From Bacteroidales bacterium UBA3743 (GTDB lineage Bacteria > Bacteroidota > Bacteroidia > Bacteroidales > Paludibacteraceae), in NCBI GenBank assembly GCA_002371265.1, contig DFGT01000024.1, forward strand, positions 62,001 to 126,000: a DNA stretch of 64,000 bases, given 5' to 3'. How positions within the stretch are numbered: the first letter of the stretch is position 1; every line of letters begins with the position of its first letter. A program made the translations under genes and the position numbers. The notes beneath the pieces were generated by a model. The model was not told where the DNA came from. It saw nothing but the letters and a program-made list of their open reading frames with translations, and did no database searches. Below, piece after piece: positions 24,862 through 33,788 of this stretch.

Positions 24862-27800
24862 CTATCTTCTCATCAACGTGAAATGTCCTTCATATTGCTT
24901 ATCAATCTCTGGAATATCAAGAATATACCAATAGTCTGTAGACGGTAGTCTTCTGCCATTATACTCCCCACTCCATCCGTCAGTATTACCCTTTTCCTTA
25001 AAAAGCAACTTGCCAAAACGGTCGTAAATATACAAAGTTGAATTCGGATAATTTTCTATATTCTTGACTTGCCAGTTTTCATCACCTTGATAAAAATAAA
25101 TAGGAAATTCCGGTTCAACAAATGGGACTCTGAACTGATATAACGACGAGCATCCTAGACTATCAGAGACTTCAACATCATATAATTTTCCGACGACTGC
25201 ATTTTCAAGCAGGTTCGAAATTGTCTTTCCTTCTCCATTGTGATAGTCAAAATAAAGTGTCTCGTTTGTATTCTCCACAATCATTTGGTATGTATGGTTT
25301 CCGAGCTCCTCATGTGATGAGATACGCGGAATCGGTGCTACTGTTATAGTAGCGTTCACCTCTTCTGGGCAATTGTGACTATACGCCACTACATTGTAAG
25401 TGATTGTTGACTCAGGGGTTAAATCGACAAACGATCCAACTTTATTCACAGAACTGTCGCCTTCAATTTTCCATTCGATTCTATCGTAAGCTCTTTCTGT
25501 GACAGCCTCCAAATGGGCAGCGTCTCCCTCACATATTGAAACATCTTCCACACTCAAACCGACTGGTTGTGTCACTTCAATCTCTTGTTCACTTCCTTTT
25601 TCCACACAACCTAATTTTGAAATGGCCGAAACTCGATATGTTGTATTATCAGAAGGAGACACGACGATTTCGGAAACTCCTTCGTCTACTTTACTAAACT
25701 GTGATTCATTCTCTCCTTTGCTTTCCCATACAATACCTTCTGTGTATGGATAATTCGTCGCCAATGTGACATCTTCTCCTTTACAGATATTTGATTCTGA
25801 CGCTACAAGCTCAACATTTTTCACATGCTCTACATCGACTACAAATTTCTCTGAAAATGCAGGACAAACAAGTGGTTTAGCCCAAAACTCATAAGTAGTG
25901 GTCTCTGTAGGCACATCCTCTGCAAACAACTCATTTTTGGCAAAATTCTCATTTTCATTTTTCTTCCATCCATAAGATGTACAATTCTCAGTAATAGAAG
26001 CGTCAAGCAAAACAATTGTTCCTTCACACACTTCTGCAGGAACATTTTTCAACGAAACTGACACCGGTTCTTCAACAAACAATGACACTTCATTAGAGAC
26101 TGCTCTTTGACAAGCCAATTCATCAGAAGATTCAACTATAAATGTAGCTGATTTAGTAGCTGTTATGTTTACCACATCTCCAGACTCTGCCATTTCAGAG
26201 AATTGTGATTCTCCATCAATTTTCTGTTTCCAAACCAACTTAGGAGCATTAGCGACATTCACTGACAAAGCGACTGAAGTATTTTCACACACTTCTGTAT
26301 CACTGATACTCAACGAAAGTTCAGCTTTCTTCTCCACTTTTACACTCACCTCCTTCTCAATAGCAGGACATTTATCGCCTGTAATAGTGAATTTATATGT
26401 CGCATCCTCTGTTGGAATATCCGAAGTTGACAAATCAGCATCACTGATTAATTCATTGCCCTTCTCCCATTTGAATCTGTTTGTCGACGAGATGTTGGCA
26501 TCAGCTATCAAATCCACTTTCTCTCCTTCACAGATGATTGCTGGCAATGGTTGAAGTGTCACTTCCGCTATCTTCTCCACTTTTACGCTTACCTCTTTTT
26601 CAATTGCTGGACATTTTTCTCCGGTAATTGTGAATTTATAAGTGGCATTCTCTGTTGGAATATCTGTCGTCTTCAAACCAATATCTGTAAGCAAATCGTT
26701 GTCCTTCTCCCATTTGAATGTGTTGGCAGACGTGAGTTTGGCATCGGCTATCAAATCTATCTCTTCACCTACACAAACTACCGATGGTTGTGGTTGCTGC
26801 AACGTCACCTCTGCTTTCTTCTCCACTTTTACGCTTATCTCTTTTTCAATTGCAGGGCATTTATCTCCTGTGATCGTAAACTTATATGTCGCATCCTCTG
26901 TTGGATTATCAGTAGTAGACAAATCAGCATCACTGATTAATTCATTGCCCTTCTCCCATTTGAATCTGTTTGTCGACGAGATGTTGGCATCAGCTATCAA
27001 ATCCACTTTCTCTCCTTCACAGATGATTGCTGGCAATGGTTGAAGTGTCACTTCCGCTATCTTCTCCACTTTTACGCTTACCTCTTTTTCAATTGCTGGA
27101 CATTTTTCTCCGGTAATTGTGAATTTATAAGTGGCATCCTTTGTTGGAATATCTGTCGTCTTCAAACCAATATCTGTAAGCAAATCGTTGCCCTTCTCCC
27201 ATTTGAATGTGTTGGCAGACGTGAGTTTGGCATCGGCAACCAAATCCACATCTGTTCCTTCACAGATAATTGCAGGCAATGGTTCAAGCGTCACATCAGC
27301 TTTCTTCTCCACTTTTACACTCACCTCCTTCTCAATAGCCGGGCATTTATCTCCTGTGATTGTGAATTTATATGTGGCGTCCTCAGTTGGAATATCCGAA
27401 GTAGACAAATCAGCATCACTGATCAATTCACTTCCCTTCTCCCATTTGAATCTGTTTGTCGACGAGATGTTGGCATCAGCTATCAAATCCACTTTTTCGC
27501 CTTCACATATGATTGCTGGCAGTGGTTGCAGCGTCACATCAGCCATACTTTCAACTTCTACAATCATTTTGTCTTCTATATCTGGACATGCATCTCCCAA
27601 AATCGTAAATTTATATGTGGCATTTTCTTCAGGAATATCAGTTGTGACCAAATCAACATCACTTAGCAGGCTGCCATTTTTCTCCCATTTGTATGCGTTT
27701 GACGATGGAAGTTGGACATCAGCAACCAAGTCTATTTTTTCACCTTTACAAACAACTGCTGGTAGTGGCTGTAGCGTCATTTCCGCTTTCTTCTCTACAT

Positions 27801-30060
27801 CAACACCTAATATATATTCTATTGTTGGACATAAATCACCCTCAACAATAAACTTATAAAACGTATTTTCATGTGGAATATCAGACGTGATCAAATCAGT
27901 ATTATTGAAAAGCACACCATCTTTCTCCCATTTGAAAGTGTTGAAAGGCGAAAACTTGGCATCAGCTATCAAATCCACTTTCTCTCCTTCACATATCACC
28001 GCTGGCAAAGGTTGCAGCGTCACATCTGCTTCCTTCTCAACAATAAAATTAGCATAGACTTCATTAGATGTACAGACGCCATCCGTAGCATAGAAAACTA
28101 CAGTTACATCTTCGGTAATATTAGGAACAATATGCTGTAGTTCTGTTGTTGGGACTCCATCCCAAAAAAATGTTATAGGAGAAAGGGGTCTCGTCTTAAC
28201 ATCTGGAGTAAATGTGACATCAGTGCCTTCACAAATATCGATATCACCAATCGGATCAAACCTAAATATAGGTATCATCGTCAATTCAAATATAATTGAG
28301 TCTGATACACACTCCCCATTTTTAGCCAAAAACAGATAAGAAGTTGTATTCTTCGGATTAGGAAGGCTAATACTCTCTCCATTTTCTCCTGCAATTAATG
28401 TCCAAGTGTTTTCTCCTGTTGCCTTACTATACCATTCAATATCAATTGATTTTGTCTGATTAGTTTGACGGACTTTCCATTCTACAAGATCATCACTATC
28501 CTCACAAATTAATTTATTCTGGTCCGATAAAACTTCAAATTCCGGTTTCTTACATGACTCCAAACATTCAATTGAAACTGTATTTGTAACAAAATAATCT
28601 TTGTCACAATTGTCAGGGGTTCCATTTTTTTCCACTTGAGCTAATGTGTTTTCATTTGCCGCCAAAATCACGCGGAAATAAGTCAAGCCATCAAAATCAT
28701 CAGTAAACAGGAAATCACTACCTGTAAACGGAAGATCAGTCCATGTAGTTTCATCGTAGGAATACTGCCACAGCATATAATATTGCGCAAAACGGTTATC
28801 CCATTCATTTGTATTTAATGTTACCATATGGGTCTCTTTGTCACAATTATATACTGGTTGATTTGTTATATTCTGATTATTATCAATTCCTAAATATGCG
28901 ACTGGAGGGTCCTTAATTTCCATTTGCGAAATAATATTGGAAATTGAGAAATAGTCACAACCGTCATCTGGAGTTCCATTTTTAGCAATATATTCGGCTT
29001 TAGACTGTGCTTCTGAGTCGTCTGAACCACCAGTGATAATCAGTCTATATACTTCATTACCTGTCGTTGGAAGATCTCGTTGTAAATATGTTTTTTCAAT
29101 ACCGCTTTCTCCAGATATATTTGTCCATGTATATCCGTCATCAGTAGAATATTGCCATAGGAAATAGACACTATTATATATATTCTTCCAAGAGCTCAAC
29201 GCATCAATATTATTAACCGAATATGTTGGAACACAAGATGAATTATTCATTCCATTCTCAATCTCAATTATCGGAGGGACTATTTCTTCGTCATCATATC
29301 GTTGCAAAGTGATATCATCAAGAGCAAAGTCATTACCAGCACCACCAGGCTGATAATTCAGGATAACGATTTTTAAGACATCTCCAGTTTTAGCATCAAA
29401 CTCAACAGATGCTTCCGACCATTCACGTTCTTTATGTGTATAAAGTCCTTGTGTATTTTTTTCACTACCAGGCCAAGCTACCACATCACTACCAGAAAGA
29501 TTTACACTTTCCAACAGTTCTGGATTTGCAACATCCTTCATATTGTACACCTGAAGAGTAAGATCTGGATTAATCCATGCATCAGATACATTCGCCACAA
29601 ACATACTTAGCCTATATTTATGATTACCACAAGGCTTCAGTCTCAAGTTGTTTTCATAAATGGGTTCACCGTTACCATCAGCACCTACATTCACCACCAA
29701 CATTCCACCATTTGTATTTCCTGTATGATCACGTCCAGGCACAAAATGATAGGCTTTACTTGGATTTACACTTTTTTTATGAATGAAACACCACGCTGTA
29801 CTATTGGTAATGCCATAAAAAGTGTCACTCATAAGTTCTATATCTGCAAGTTTATGTCCTGGCACACTCATATTAGGATCAGCAAAATCTCGACACACTG
29901 AATCCTCTACCACTCCGAAATCTTCCTGCCACACTACATTCCAACTACCGCCAAATGCTATAGTCGGCAATATCAAGAAAGATATAAATAACAACATTTT
30001 GAAGAACCTGTTCAAGATTGTTCTCAATATGATCGCACTATAATAGGACATAAATTTCAT
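24862..30060 (-). CDS. Giant Ig-repeat surface protein with T9SS type B sorting domain
   Basis: A 1732-residue exported protein. A signal peptide (about 20-37, ending TIAFG) is followed by a jelly-roll-like domain (about 40-260), irregular Ig-like modules (about 265-670), and seven 81-residue repeats (about 680-1250). These contain VTLQPLPAIICEGEKVDLIA and CPAIEKEVSVKVE. Further diverged Ig/PKD-like modules follow to about 1640. The C-terminal 90 residues (YIYDRFGKLLFKEKGNTDGW...YEGHFTLMRR) are the gliding-motility type (type B) T9SS sorting domain. Repeats 3-7 alternate between two subtypes. Probably a surface adhesin or matrix protein; the ligand is unknown. It is transcribed alone from a consensus promoter. 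Confidence 0.85.
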   Translation of the reverse strand: MKFMSYYSAIILRTILNRFFKMLLFISFLILPTIAFGGSWNVVWQEDFGVVEDSVCRDFADPNMSVPGHKLADIELMSDTFYGITNSTAWCFIHKKSVNPSKAYHFVPGRDHTGNTNGGMLVVNVGADGNGEPIYENNLRLKPCGNHKYRLSMFVANVSDAWINPDLTLQVYNMKDVANPELLESVNLSGSDVVAWPGSEKNTQGLYTHKEREWSEASVEFDAKTGDVLKIVILNYQPGGAGNDFALDDITLQRYDDEEIVPPIIEIENGMNNSSCVPTYSVNNIDALSSWKNIYNSVYFLWQYSTDDGYTWTNISGESGIEKTYLQRDLPTTGNEVYRLIITGGSDDSEAQSKAEYIAKNGTPDDGCDYFSISNIISQMEIKDPPVAYLGIDNNQNITNQPVYNCDKETHMVTLNTNEWDNRFAQYYMLWQYSYDETTWTDLPFTGSDFLFTDDFDGLTYFRVILAANENTLAQVEKNGTPDNCDKDYFVTNTVSIECLESCKKPEFEVLSDQNKLICEDSDDLVEWKVRQTNQTKSIDIEWYSKATGENTWTLIAGENGESISLPNPKNTTSYLFLAKNGECVSDSIIFELTMIPIFRFDPIGDIDICEGTDVTFTPDVKTRPLSPITFFWDGVPTTELQHIVPNITEDVTVVFYATDGVCTSNEVYANFIVEKEADVTLQPLPAVICEGEKVDLIADAKFSPFNTFKWEKDGVLFNNTDLITSDIPHENTFYKFIVEGDLCPTIEYILGVDVEKKAEMTLQPLPAVVCKGEKIDLVADVQLPSSNAYKWEKNGSLLSDVDLVTTDIPEENATYKFTILGDACPDIEDKMIVEVESMADVTLQPLPAIICEGEKVDLIADANISSTNRFKWEKGSELISDADLSTSDIPTEDATYKFTITGDKCPAIEKEVSVKVEKKADVTLEPLPAIICEGTDVDLVADAKLTSANTFKWEKGNDLLTDIGLKTTDIPTKDATYKFTITGEKCPAIEKEVSVKVEKIAEVTLQPLPAIICEGEKVDLIADANISSTNRFKWEKGNELISDADLSTTDNPTEDATYKFTITGDKCPAIEKEISVKVEKKAEVTLQQPQPSVVCVGEEIDLIADAKLTSANTFKWEKDNDLLTDIGLKTTDIPTENATYKFTITGEKCPAIEKEVSVKVEKIAEVTLQPLPAIICEGEKVDLIADANISSTNRFKWEKGNELISDADLSTSDIPTEDATYKFTITGDKCPAIEKEVSVKVEKKAELSLSISDTEVCENTSVALSVNVANAPKLVWKQKIDGESQFSEMAESGDVVNITATKSATFIVESSDELACQRAVSNEVSLFVEEPVSVSLKNVPAEVCEGTIVLLDASITENCTSYGWKKNENENFAKNELFAEDVPTETTTYEFWAKPLVCPAFSEKFVVDVEHVKNVELVASESNICKGEDVTLATNYPYTEGIVWESKGENESQFSKVDEGVSEIVVSPSDNTTYRVSAISKLGCVEKGSEQEIEVTQPVGLSVEDVSICEGDAAHLEAVTERAYDRIEWKIEGDSSVNKVGSFVDLTPESTITYNVVAYSHNCPEEVNATITVAPIPRISSHEELGNHTYQMIVENTNETLYFDYHNGEGKTISNLLENAVVGKLYDVEVSDSLGCSSLYQFRVPFVEPEFPIYFYQGDENWQVKNIENYPNSTLYIYDRFGKLLFKEKGNTDGWSGEYNGRRLPSTDYWYILDIPEIDKQYEGHFTLMRR

Positions 30061-30184
30061 CTCTTGTTAACTTTAAGTAGTAGTATTTGGTTGTCAGATG
30101 AATAAGTCATCTTTTATTCTTTAATTAATAATCAAACAATGAAGGACACTACAAACATCTAATATATATCACTGACAATCAATG

Positions 30185-30216
30185 CAAAGATATTAATATT
30201 TTTATATTTTAACAAA
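30185..30216 (-). promoter_or_regulatory. Consensus promoter for the giant Ig-repeat gene
   Basis: On the minus strand TTTG (30216-30213), 20 nt, TATCTTTG (30192-30185). The predicted leader is about 115 nt. It faces away from the promoter at 30235. Confidence 0.7.
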
Positions 30217-30234
30217 TAATAAGGTTCGTTAACA

Positions 30235-30264
30235 TTGTGAAACAACAAAAACATAATATTTTTG
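30235..30264 (+). promoter_or_regulatory. Consensus promoter for the DUF4349 lipoprotein gene
   Basis: TTG (30235-30237), 19 nt, TATTTTTG (30257-30264), then 34 nt to the ATG at 30299. Confidence 0.65.
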
Positions 30265-30298
30265 TGAGATAACCCCAAAAATAAAAAGGATTTGTCTT

Positions 30299-31144
30299 AT
30301 GAAAAAAATATTAATTGCAGTTGTTGCTGCTCTTTCTATATCTTCATGCAACAGAGCAAACAGAAATACAGAACCTGCTGCATGTGCAGAACCAACACAA
30401 GAATACGCAGAAGAAATGAAAGCATTCTCTTCTTCTGATGCTATTCCTACTCCTCCATCTCCAGATACAGACACCCGTAAACTGATTGCAAAAGGTAATG
30501 TTGAGATAAAAGTTAAGCCAGAAAATGTAGATTCTATTTACGACAATATTAATGCTTTAATCAAAAAGCACAATGGATATAAGAGTTCTGAAAAACAGAA
30601 TGAATTTCGTTATTCTGTCTCAGCATCTATTCCGTCAGCCTCTTTTGAAGATTTCACAGATGCCTTAAACAAAGTTGGAGGAAAAATGTCTGACAAATCT
30701 ATCAATGTCCAAGATGTCACAGACGTTTATACCGATTTAGTATCTGAAATCAAAAGCAAAGAAGCCGCTCTTGAACAATATCGAGTTTTACTAAAACGTG
30801 CCAACAAAATTTCAGAAATCATTGAAATTCAAACAAAAATCGACTACATTCAAAATGACATAGACGTTATGAATGGTCGACGCATCAATATAGACCGTAA
30901 GGTGGCTTACAGCGTAGTCGACATCGACCTTATCATTGTTAAAAAGGAGATGGCAAAGGACGACGACGATGACACTCCTTCATTTGGCTACGAATTAGTT
31001 GATTCCTTATCTGACGGCTGGGCTATAATCAAATTTTTAATTGTGTTCTTGCTACGTTTGTGGCCATTCTTTATTATTGGAGGGGCAGGATATTTCTTTT
31101 ATAAAAAAAGAAAAGAAGACTCTAAAACTTCATCAAAAAATTAA
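30299..31144 (+). CDS. DUF4349 domain-containing lipoprotein
   Basis: A 281-residue lipoprotein: signal peptide with lipobox SISSC (Cys17), a short Ala/Pro-rich linker, then the DUF4349 domain (about 58-215; PF14257). The domain has the family's KLIAKGNVEIKVKPENVDS start and a coiled-coil hairpin (SEIKSKEAALEQYRVLLKRANK...EIQTKIDYIQNDID). A C-terminal membrane segment (about 240-268) is followed by KKRKEDSK. So it is anchored by a lipid at one end and a transmembrane helix at the other. The function of the family is unknown. Confidence 0.88.
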   Translation: MKKILIAVVAALSISSCNRANRNTEPAACAEPTQEYAEEMKAFSSSDAIPTPPSPDTDTRKLIAKGNVEIKVKPENVDSIYDNINALIKKHNGYKSSEKQNEFRYSVSASIPSASFEDFTDALNKVGGKMSDKSINVQDVTDVYTDLVSEIKSKEAALEQYRVLLKRANKISEIIEIQTKIDYIQNDIDVMNGRRINIDRKVAYSVVDIDLIIVKKEMAKDDDDDTPSFGYELVDSLSDGWAIIKFLIVFLLRLWPFFIIGGAGYFFYKKRKEDSKTSSKN

Positions 31145-31177
31145 TTCTGTTTGACACCAAAATTTTTGTAATGTTTC

Positions 31178-31209
31178 TTGTGTAAACAAAAAAGAAAAGA
31201 TTATTTTTG
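31178..31209 (+). promoter_or_regulatory. Promoter for the ABM monooxygenase gene
   Basis: TTG (31178-31180), 21 nt, TATTTTTG (31202-31209), 31 nt before the ATG at 31241. Confidence 0.6.
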
Positions 31210-31240
31210 TACTAGAAACAAGAATTTAATTTCATAGAAG

Positions 31241-31516
31241 ATGATAAGACTAAATGTATTTATTCAGGTTGAGGAGAAGAACCAGTCTGAGTTGTTAGGT
31301 ATGGTAAAGGAGTTGGTTGAACTTTCTCAGGCTGAGAACGGATGTATCGCGTATGACGTATTTGAGAGTTCTACTCGTTTTGACGTCATGATGATTTGCG
31401 AGACTTGGAAAGACAATGAGACTTTGATTGCTCATACTCAAAGCGAGCACTACAAAAGAATCATGCCTAAGATTCACACTTTGGGTCAGTTCAAAACAGA
31501 GAAGTTTGAGTTTTAA
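31241..31516 (+). CDS. Antibiotic biosynthesis monooxygenase (ABM) domain protein
   Basis: A 91-residue cytoplasmic protein of the dimeric alpha/beta ABM fold (PF03992). The usual features are present: strand-helix start (MIRLNVFIQVEEKNQSELLG), NGCIAYDVFES, MMICETWKDNETLIAHTQSEHY and a final strand. Related small proteins include quinol monooxygenases and YoaI/YgiN-like enzymes. The substrate is not predictable. It is a single-gene unit with a good promoter and terminator. Confidence 0.9.
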   Translation: MIRLNVFIQVEEKNQSELLGMVKELVELSQAENGCIAYDVFESSTRFDVMMICETWKDNETLIAHTQSEHYKRIMPKIHTLGQFKTEKFEF

Positions 31517-31535
31517 TCAAAATGATTTCCATAAC

Positions 31536-31563
31536 GGCAGGCTCTTTTGCCTGCCTTTTTTTA
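31536..31563 (+). terminator. Intrinsic terminator after the ABM gene
   Basis: GGCAGGC-TCTTTT-GCCTGCC followed by TTTTTTT (31536-31562). Confidence 0.92.
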
Positions 31564-31583
31564 TTAATTTAAAACACTGAGAT

Positions 31584-32051
31584 TTGCATAACGTTTTCAT
31601 TGCTTTCGGATCCAACATGGGCAACCGTCGTCGTATGATTGAATATGCCCTCATTCTTTGCTCCGACCTTATCGGTAAGGTTGTGGCTCTGTCTGAAATA
31701 CGTTCGTCCGCGCCTGTAGGTTACGACTCCGACCATGAATATCTGAATGGAGTGTTCCATCTTGAGACAAGACTGGAGCCGGACGACATTCTTGCCAGAT
31801 GTATGGCTATCGAGCGTGAATTGGGAAGAGTCAGGACTCCTGGAGCCGGATACGAGGACCGCCCTATTGATCTTGACATTCTTTTCTATGACGACGCTGT
31901 TATCTCCAAAGAAAATCTTGTGATCCCCCACCCTCGCATGCACGAGCGTCGCTTCGTGATAGAGCCGATGAATGATTTGGCTCCAGACTTTGTCCACCCG
32001 ACACTTAAAAAGTCGATGAAGCAGTTGCTTGATGAGATGAATGCTAATTAG
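31584..32051 (+). CDS. folK: 2-amino-4-hydroxy-6-hydroxymethyldihydropteridine diphosphokinase (HPPK)
   Basis: Transfers pyrophosphate from ATP to the pterin in folate synthesis. The 155-residue protein shows FIAFGSNMGNR at the N-terminus, a central helix (PDDILARCMAIERELGRVR), and the ATP/Mg motif RPIDLDILFYDD near residues 93-104, then IPHPRMHERRFVIEPM. The start must be TTG at 31584: an in-frame TGA lies two codons upstream and no ATG precedes FIAFGSN. No folP or folB lies nearby. The last 11 nt overlap an ATG at 32041, but the next gene more likely starts at 32077. Confidence 0.92.
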   Translation: MHNVFIAFGSNMGNRRRMIEYALILCSDLIGKVVALSEIRSSAPVGYDSDHEYLNGVFHLETRLEPDDILARCMAIERELGRVRTPGAGYEDRPIDLDILFYDDAVISKENLVIPHPRMHERRFVIEPMNDLAPDFVHPTLKKSMKQLLDEMNAN

Positions 32052-32076
32052 TTTCAGGTTTCAAGTTTCAGGTTTC

Positions 32077-32535
32077 ATGTGTTTTGTAGAGACAACATTA
32101 GGTTATATTGAGTGGAATGGCCATTATCTGATGCTCTTCCGTAATAAAAAGGAAAACGATCCCAACGAAGGTAAATGGATCGGCATTGGAGGTCATGTGG
32201 AAAAAGGAGAAAATCCTGATGATTGCTTCGTGAGGGAAGTCCGTGAGGAGACGGGAATTATCCTAAACAATTTAATCAGACGTGGCATGATTGATTTCAT
32301 CTCCGACTCAGCCGAGAACGAACGTATGCATCTCTATACAGCCACCGTCGACTCTCCCGATTTTTCAGAATGCAATGAGGGCACTCTAAAATGGATTCCT
32401 AAAGAAGAAATTCTCAATCTTAACTTATGGGAAGGCGACAAATATTTCCTAACCCCATTAATCAATGGAAAGACCGACATCCGTATGCGACTTACGTATG
32501 AAGGATGGAATTTAATTAAGGCAGAAAGCTTTTGA
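32077..32535 (+). CDS. Nudix hydrolase (8-oxo-dGTP diphosphatase-like)
   Basis: A 152-residue protein with a perfect Nudix box GHVEKGENPDDCFVREVREE-TG (about 38-60), which binds the metal-nucleotide diphosphate. The surrounding layout (GYIEWNGHYLMLFRNKK..., GKWIGIGGH) matches MutT/8-oxo-dGTP diphosphatases that clean the nucleotide pool. The frame is open back to an ATG at 32041. The 12 extra codons are made of the repetitive linker TTTCAGGTTTCAAG, so the ATG at 32077 (MCFVETTLGY) is preferred. It lies downstream of folK, probably co-transcribed. Confidence 0.88.
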   Translation: MCFVETTLGYIEWNGHYLMLFRNKKENDPNEGKWIGIGGHVEKGENPDDCFVREVREETGIILNNLIRRGMIDFISDSAENERMHLYTATVDSPDFSECNEGTLKWIPKEEILNLNLWEGDKYFLTPLINGKTDIRMRLTYEGWNLIKAESF

Positions 32536-32539
32536 CATA

Positions 32540-32569
32540 TTGTATTTCATATCTTTTTCCATATATTTG
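32540..32569 (+). promoter_or_regulatory. Promoter for the FISUMP-like exported protein
   Basis: TTG (32540-32542), 19 nt, TATATTTG (32562-32569), 34 nt before the ATG at 32604. Confidence 0.6.
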
Positions 32570-32603
32570 CCAATAGAATTTAATAATATAAAAATTGGTT
32601 GAT

Positions 32604-33623
32604 ATGAAAAAGATGATGATTTTGGCGTTTTTTACCTTATTAATTTCCATATTTGAAATACCATCCCAGATATATGTCTGGAAAAATGGCAAGGTAATAT
32701 TTTCTGTCGAGAATGAATATCCGGACAGTGTCACTTTCTCGAATCCCAACTTATCGGTTGTGGAGCCTGCCGACACAATTCCACCTGACACTTTCCTATT
32801 TAGTGTAAACGACACTCTGCAAGTTTGTTTTGCACCCGGCAATCTACAATACAACGACTACTATTATGAATGGAGATTCGCAGAAAACCAATATGATTTG
32901 ATTGGGATAAGCAATTCTAACATCGCTCCATTTTACGATGGTTGGATAGATCTGTTCGGTTGGGCGACGTGTGGATGGAGTACTGGTTTTCTACCGACGT
33001 CTACAAGCACCGACTATAGAGATTATCTGGTTGGCGGATCTTGGGACAATAGTTTTGTCGGTGAGTTTGCCACTGCGGATTGGGGAACGTTAAACAAAAT
33101 CGGCAGTGATGCGGAACACATCTGGAGGACCCCGACGAGTAAAGAGTGGAATTATTTATTGGCAGAAAGAAAGGATGCAGATCAATTATTCGCCTTAGCG
33201 ACTGTGGCAAATGTGAAAGGATTGATTTTGCTGCCAGACGATTGGAAGACACCAGAAGGAGTAAAATTTATTCCTTCCGTATCCACAGAGATCAACAATC
33301 ATTTGGTATATCAGAACGGATTGTATATGGATGAGGAGATGTTGGACGACCATTACGCAGACAACACTTATAATGAAGCGGAATGGGCTGTAATGGAAAA
33401 GGCTGGGGCTATATTCTTGCCAGCTGGAGGACGACGTTGGGGTAATACAATAAAGAACTATCCTACAAACCCATGGGGAATCTACTGGTCGTCCACAACA
33501 GGAGCACAAGAGCGGGAAGGAAATGTCCGTGCGTTATCCTTCTACATGAGCGGTGTGACACCTTTAGCTGAAACGAGCCGTGTATGGGGATGTTCAGTTC
33601 GTCTAATTCAAGAAATAAAATAG
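32604..33623 (+). CDS. Exported FISUMP/DUF1566-like protein (C-type-lectin fold)
   Basis: A 339-residue exported protein with a signal peptide (about 1-22) and a short 'VENEYPDSVTF' motif. From about residue 65 the domain starts FSVNDTLQVCFAPGNLQY and carries the widespread Bacteroidales pattern IDLFGWATCGWSTG, IWRTPTSKEWNYLL, LILLPDDWKTP, AIFLPAGGRRW and IYWSSTT...SVRLI. This resembles FISUMP/DUF1566 domains of C-type-lectin-like fold, found in surface proteins. No catalytic residues are recognised. The longer frame from a TTG at 32595 adds only three residues and is rejected because the ATG at 32604 is properly spaced from the promoter. No sorting domain is present. Confidence 0.72.
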   Translation: MKKMMILAFFTLLISIFEIPSQIYVWKNGKVIFSVENEYPDSVTFSNPNLSVVEPADTIPPDTFLFSVNDTLQVCFAPGNLQYNDYYYEWRFAENQYDLIGISNSNIAPFYDGWIDLFGWATCGWSTGFLPTSTSTDYRDYLVGGSWDNSFVGEFATADWGTLNKIGSDAEHIWRTPTSKEWNYLLAERKDADQLFALATVANVKGLILLPDDWKTPEGVKFIPSVSTEINNHLVYQNGLYMDEEMLDDHYADNTYNEAEWAVMEKAGAIFLPAGGRRWGNTIKNYPTNPWGIYWSSTTGAQEREGNVRALSFYMSGVTPLAETSRVWGCSVRLIQEIK

Positions 33624-33712
33624 GAGACGACGCAGTATTTTCTCTGAAATAATCCAATACTTATTGGCATATAGATTTATTTTTCTGTGTAAAGACGGTC
33701 ATATTGAAACAC

Positions 33713-33750
33713 GCCCCTAAAGTTATTTCTCTAACTTTAGGGGCGCATTT
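33713..33750. terminator. Bidirectional terminator between convergent genes
   Basis: GCCCCTAAAGTTA (33713-33725) pairs with TAACTTTAGGGGC (33732-33744) across TTTCTC, with GCATTTT following on the plus strand. Confidence 0.85.
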
Positions 33751-33788
33751 TAGATCTTCGTCTTGCTTGGTTTCTCAACAACCATTGT

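Noticed and set aside
26165..28140. A set of long plus-strand frames resembling one another
   Set aside because: They are antisense shadows of the 81-residue repeats in the Ig giant; their similarity follows from the repeat on the other strand.
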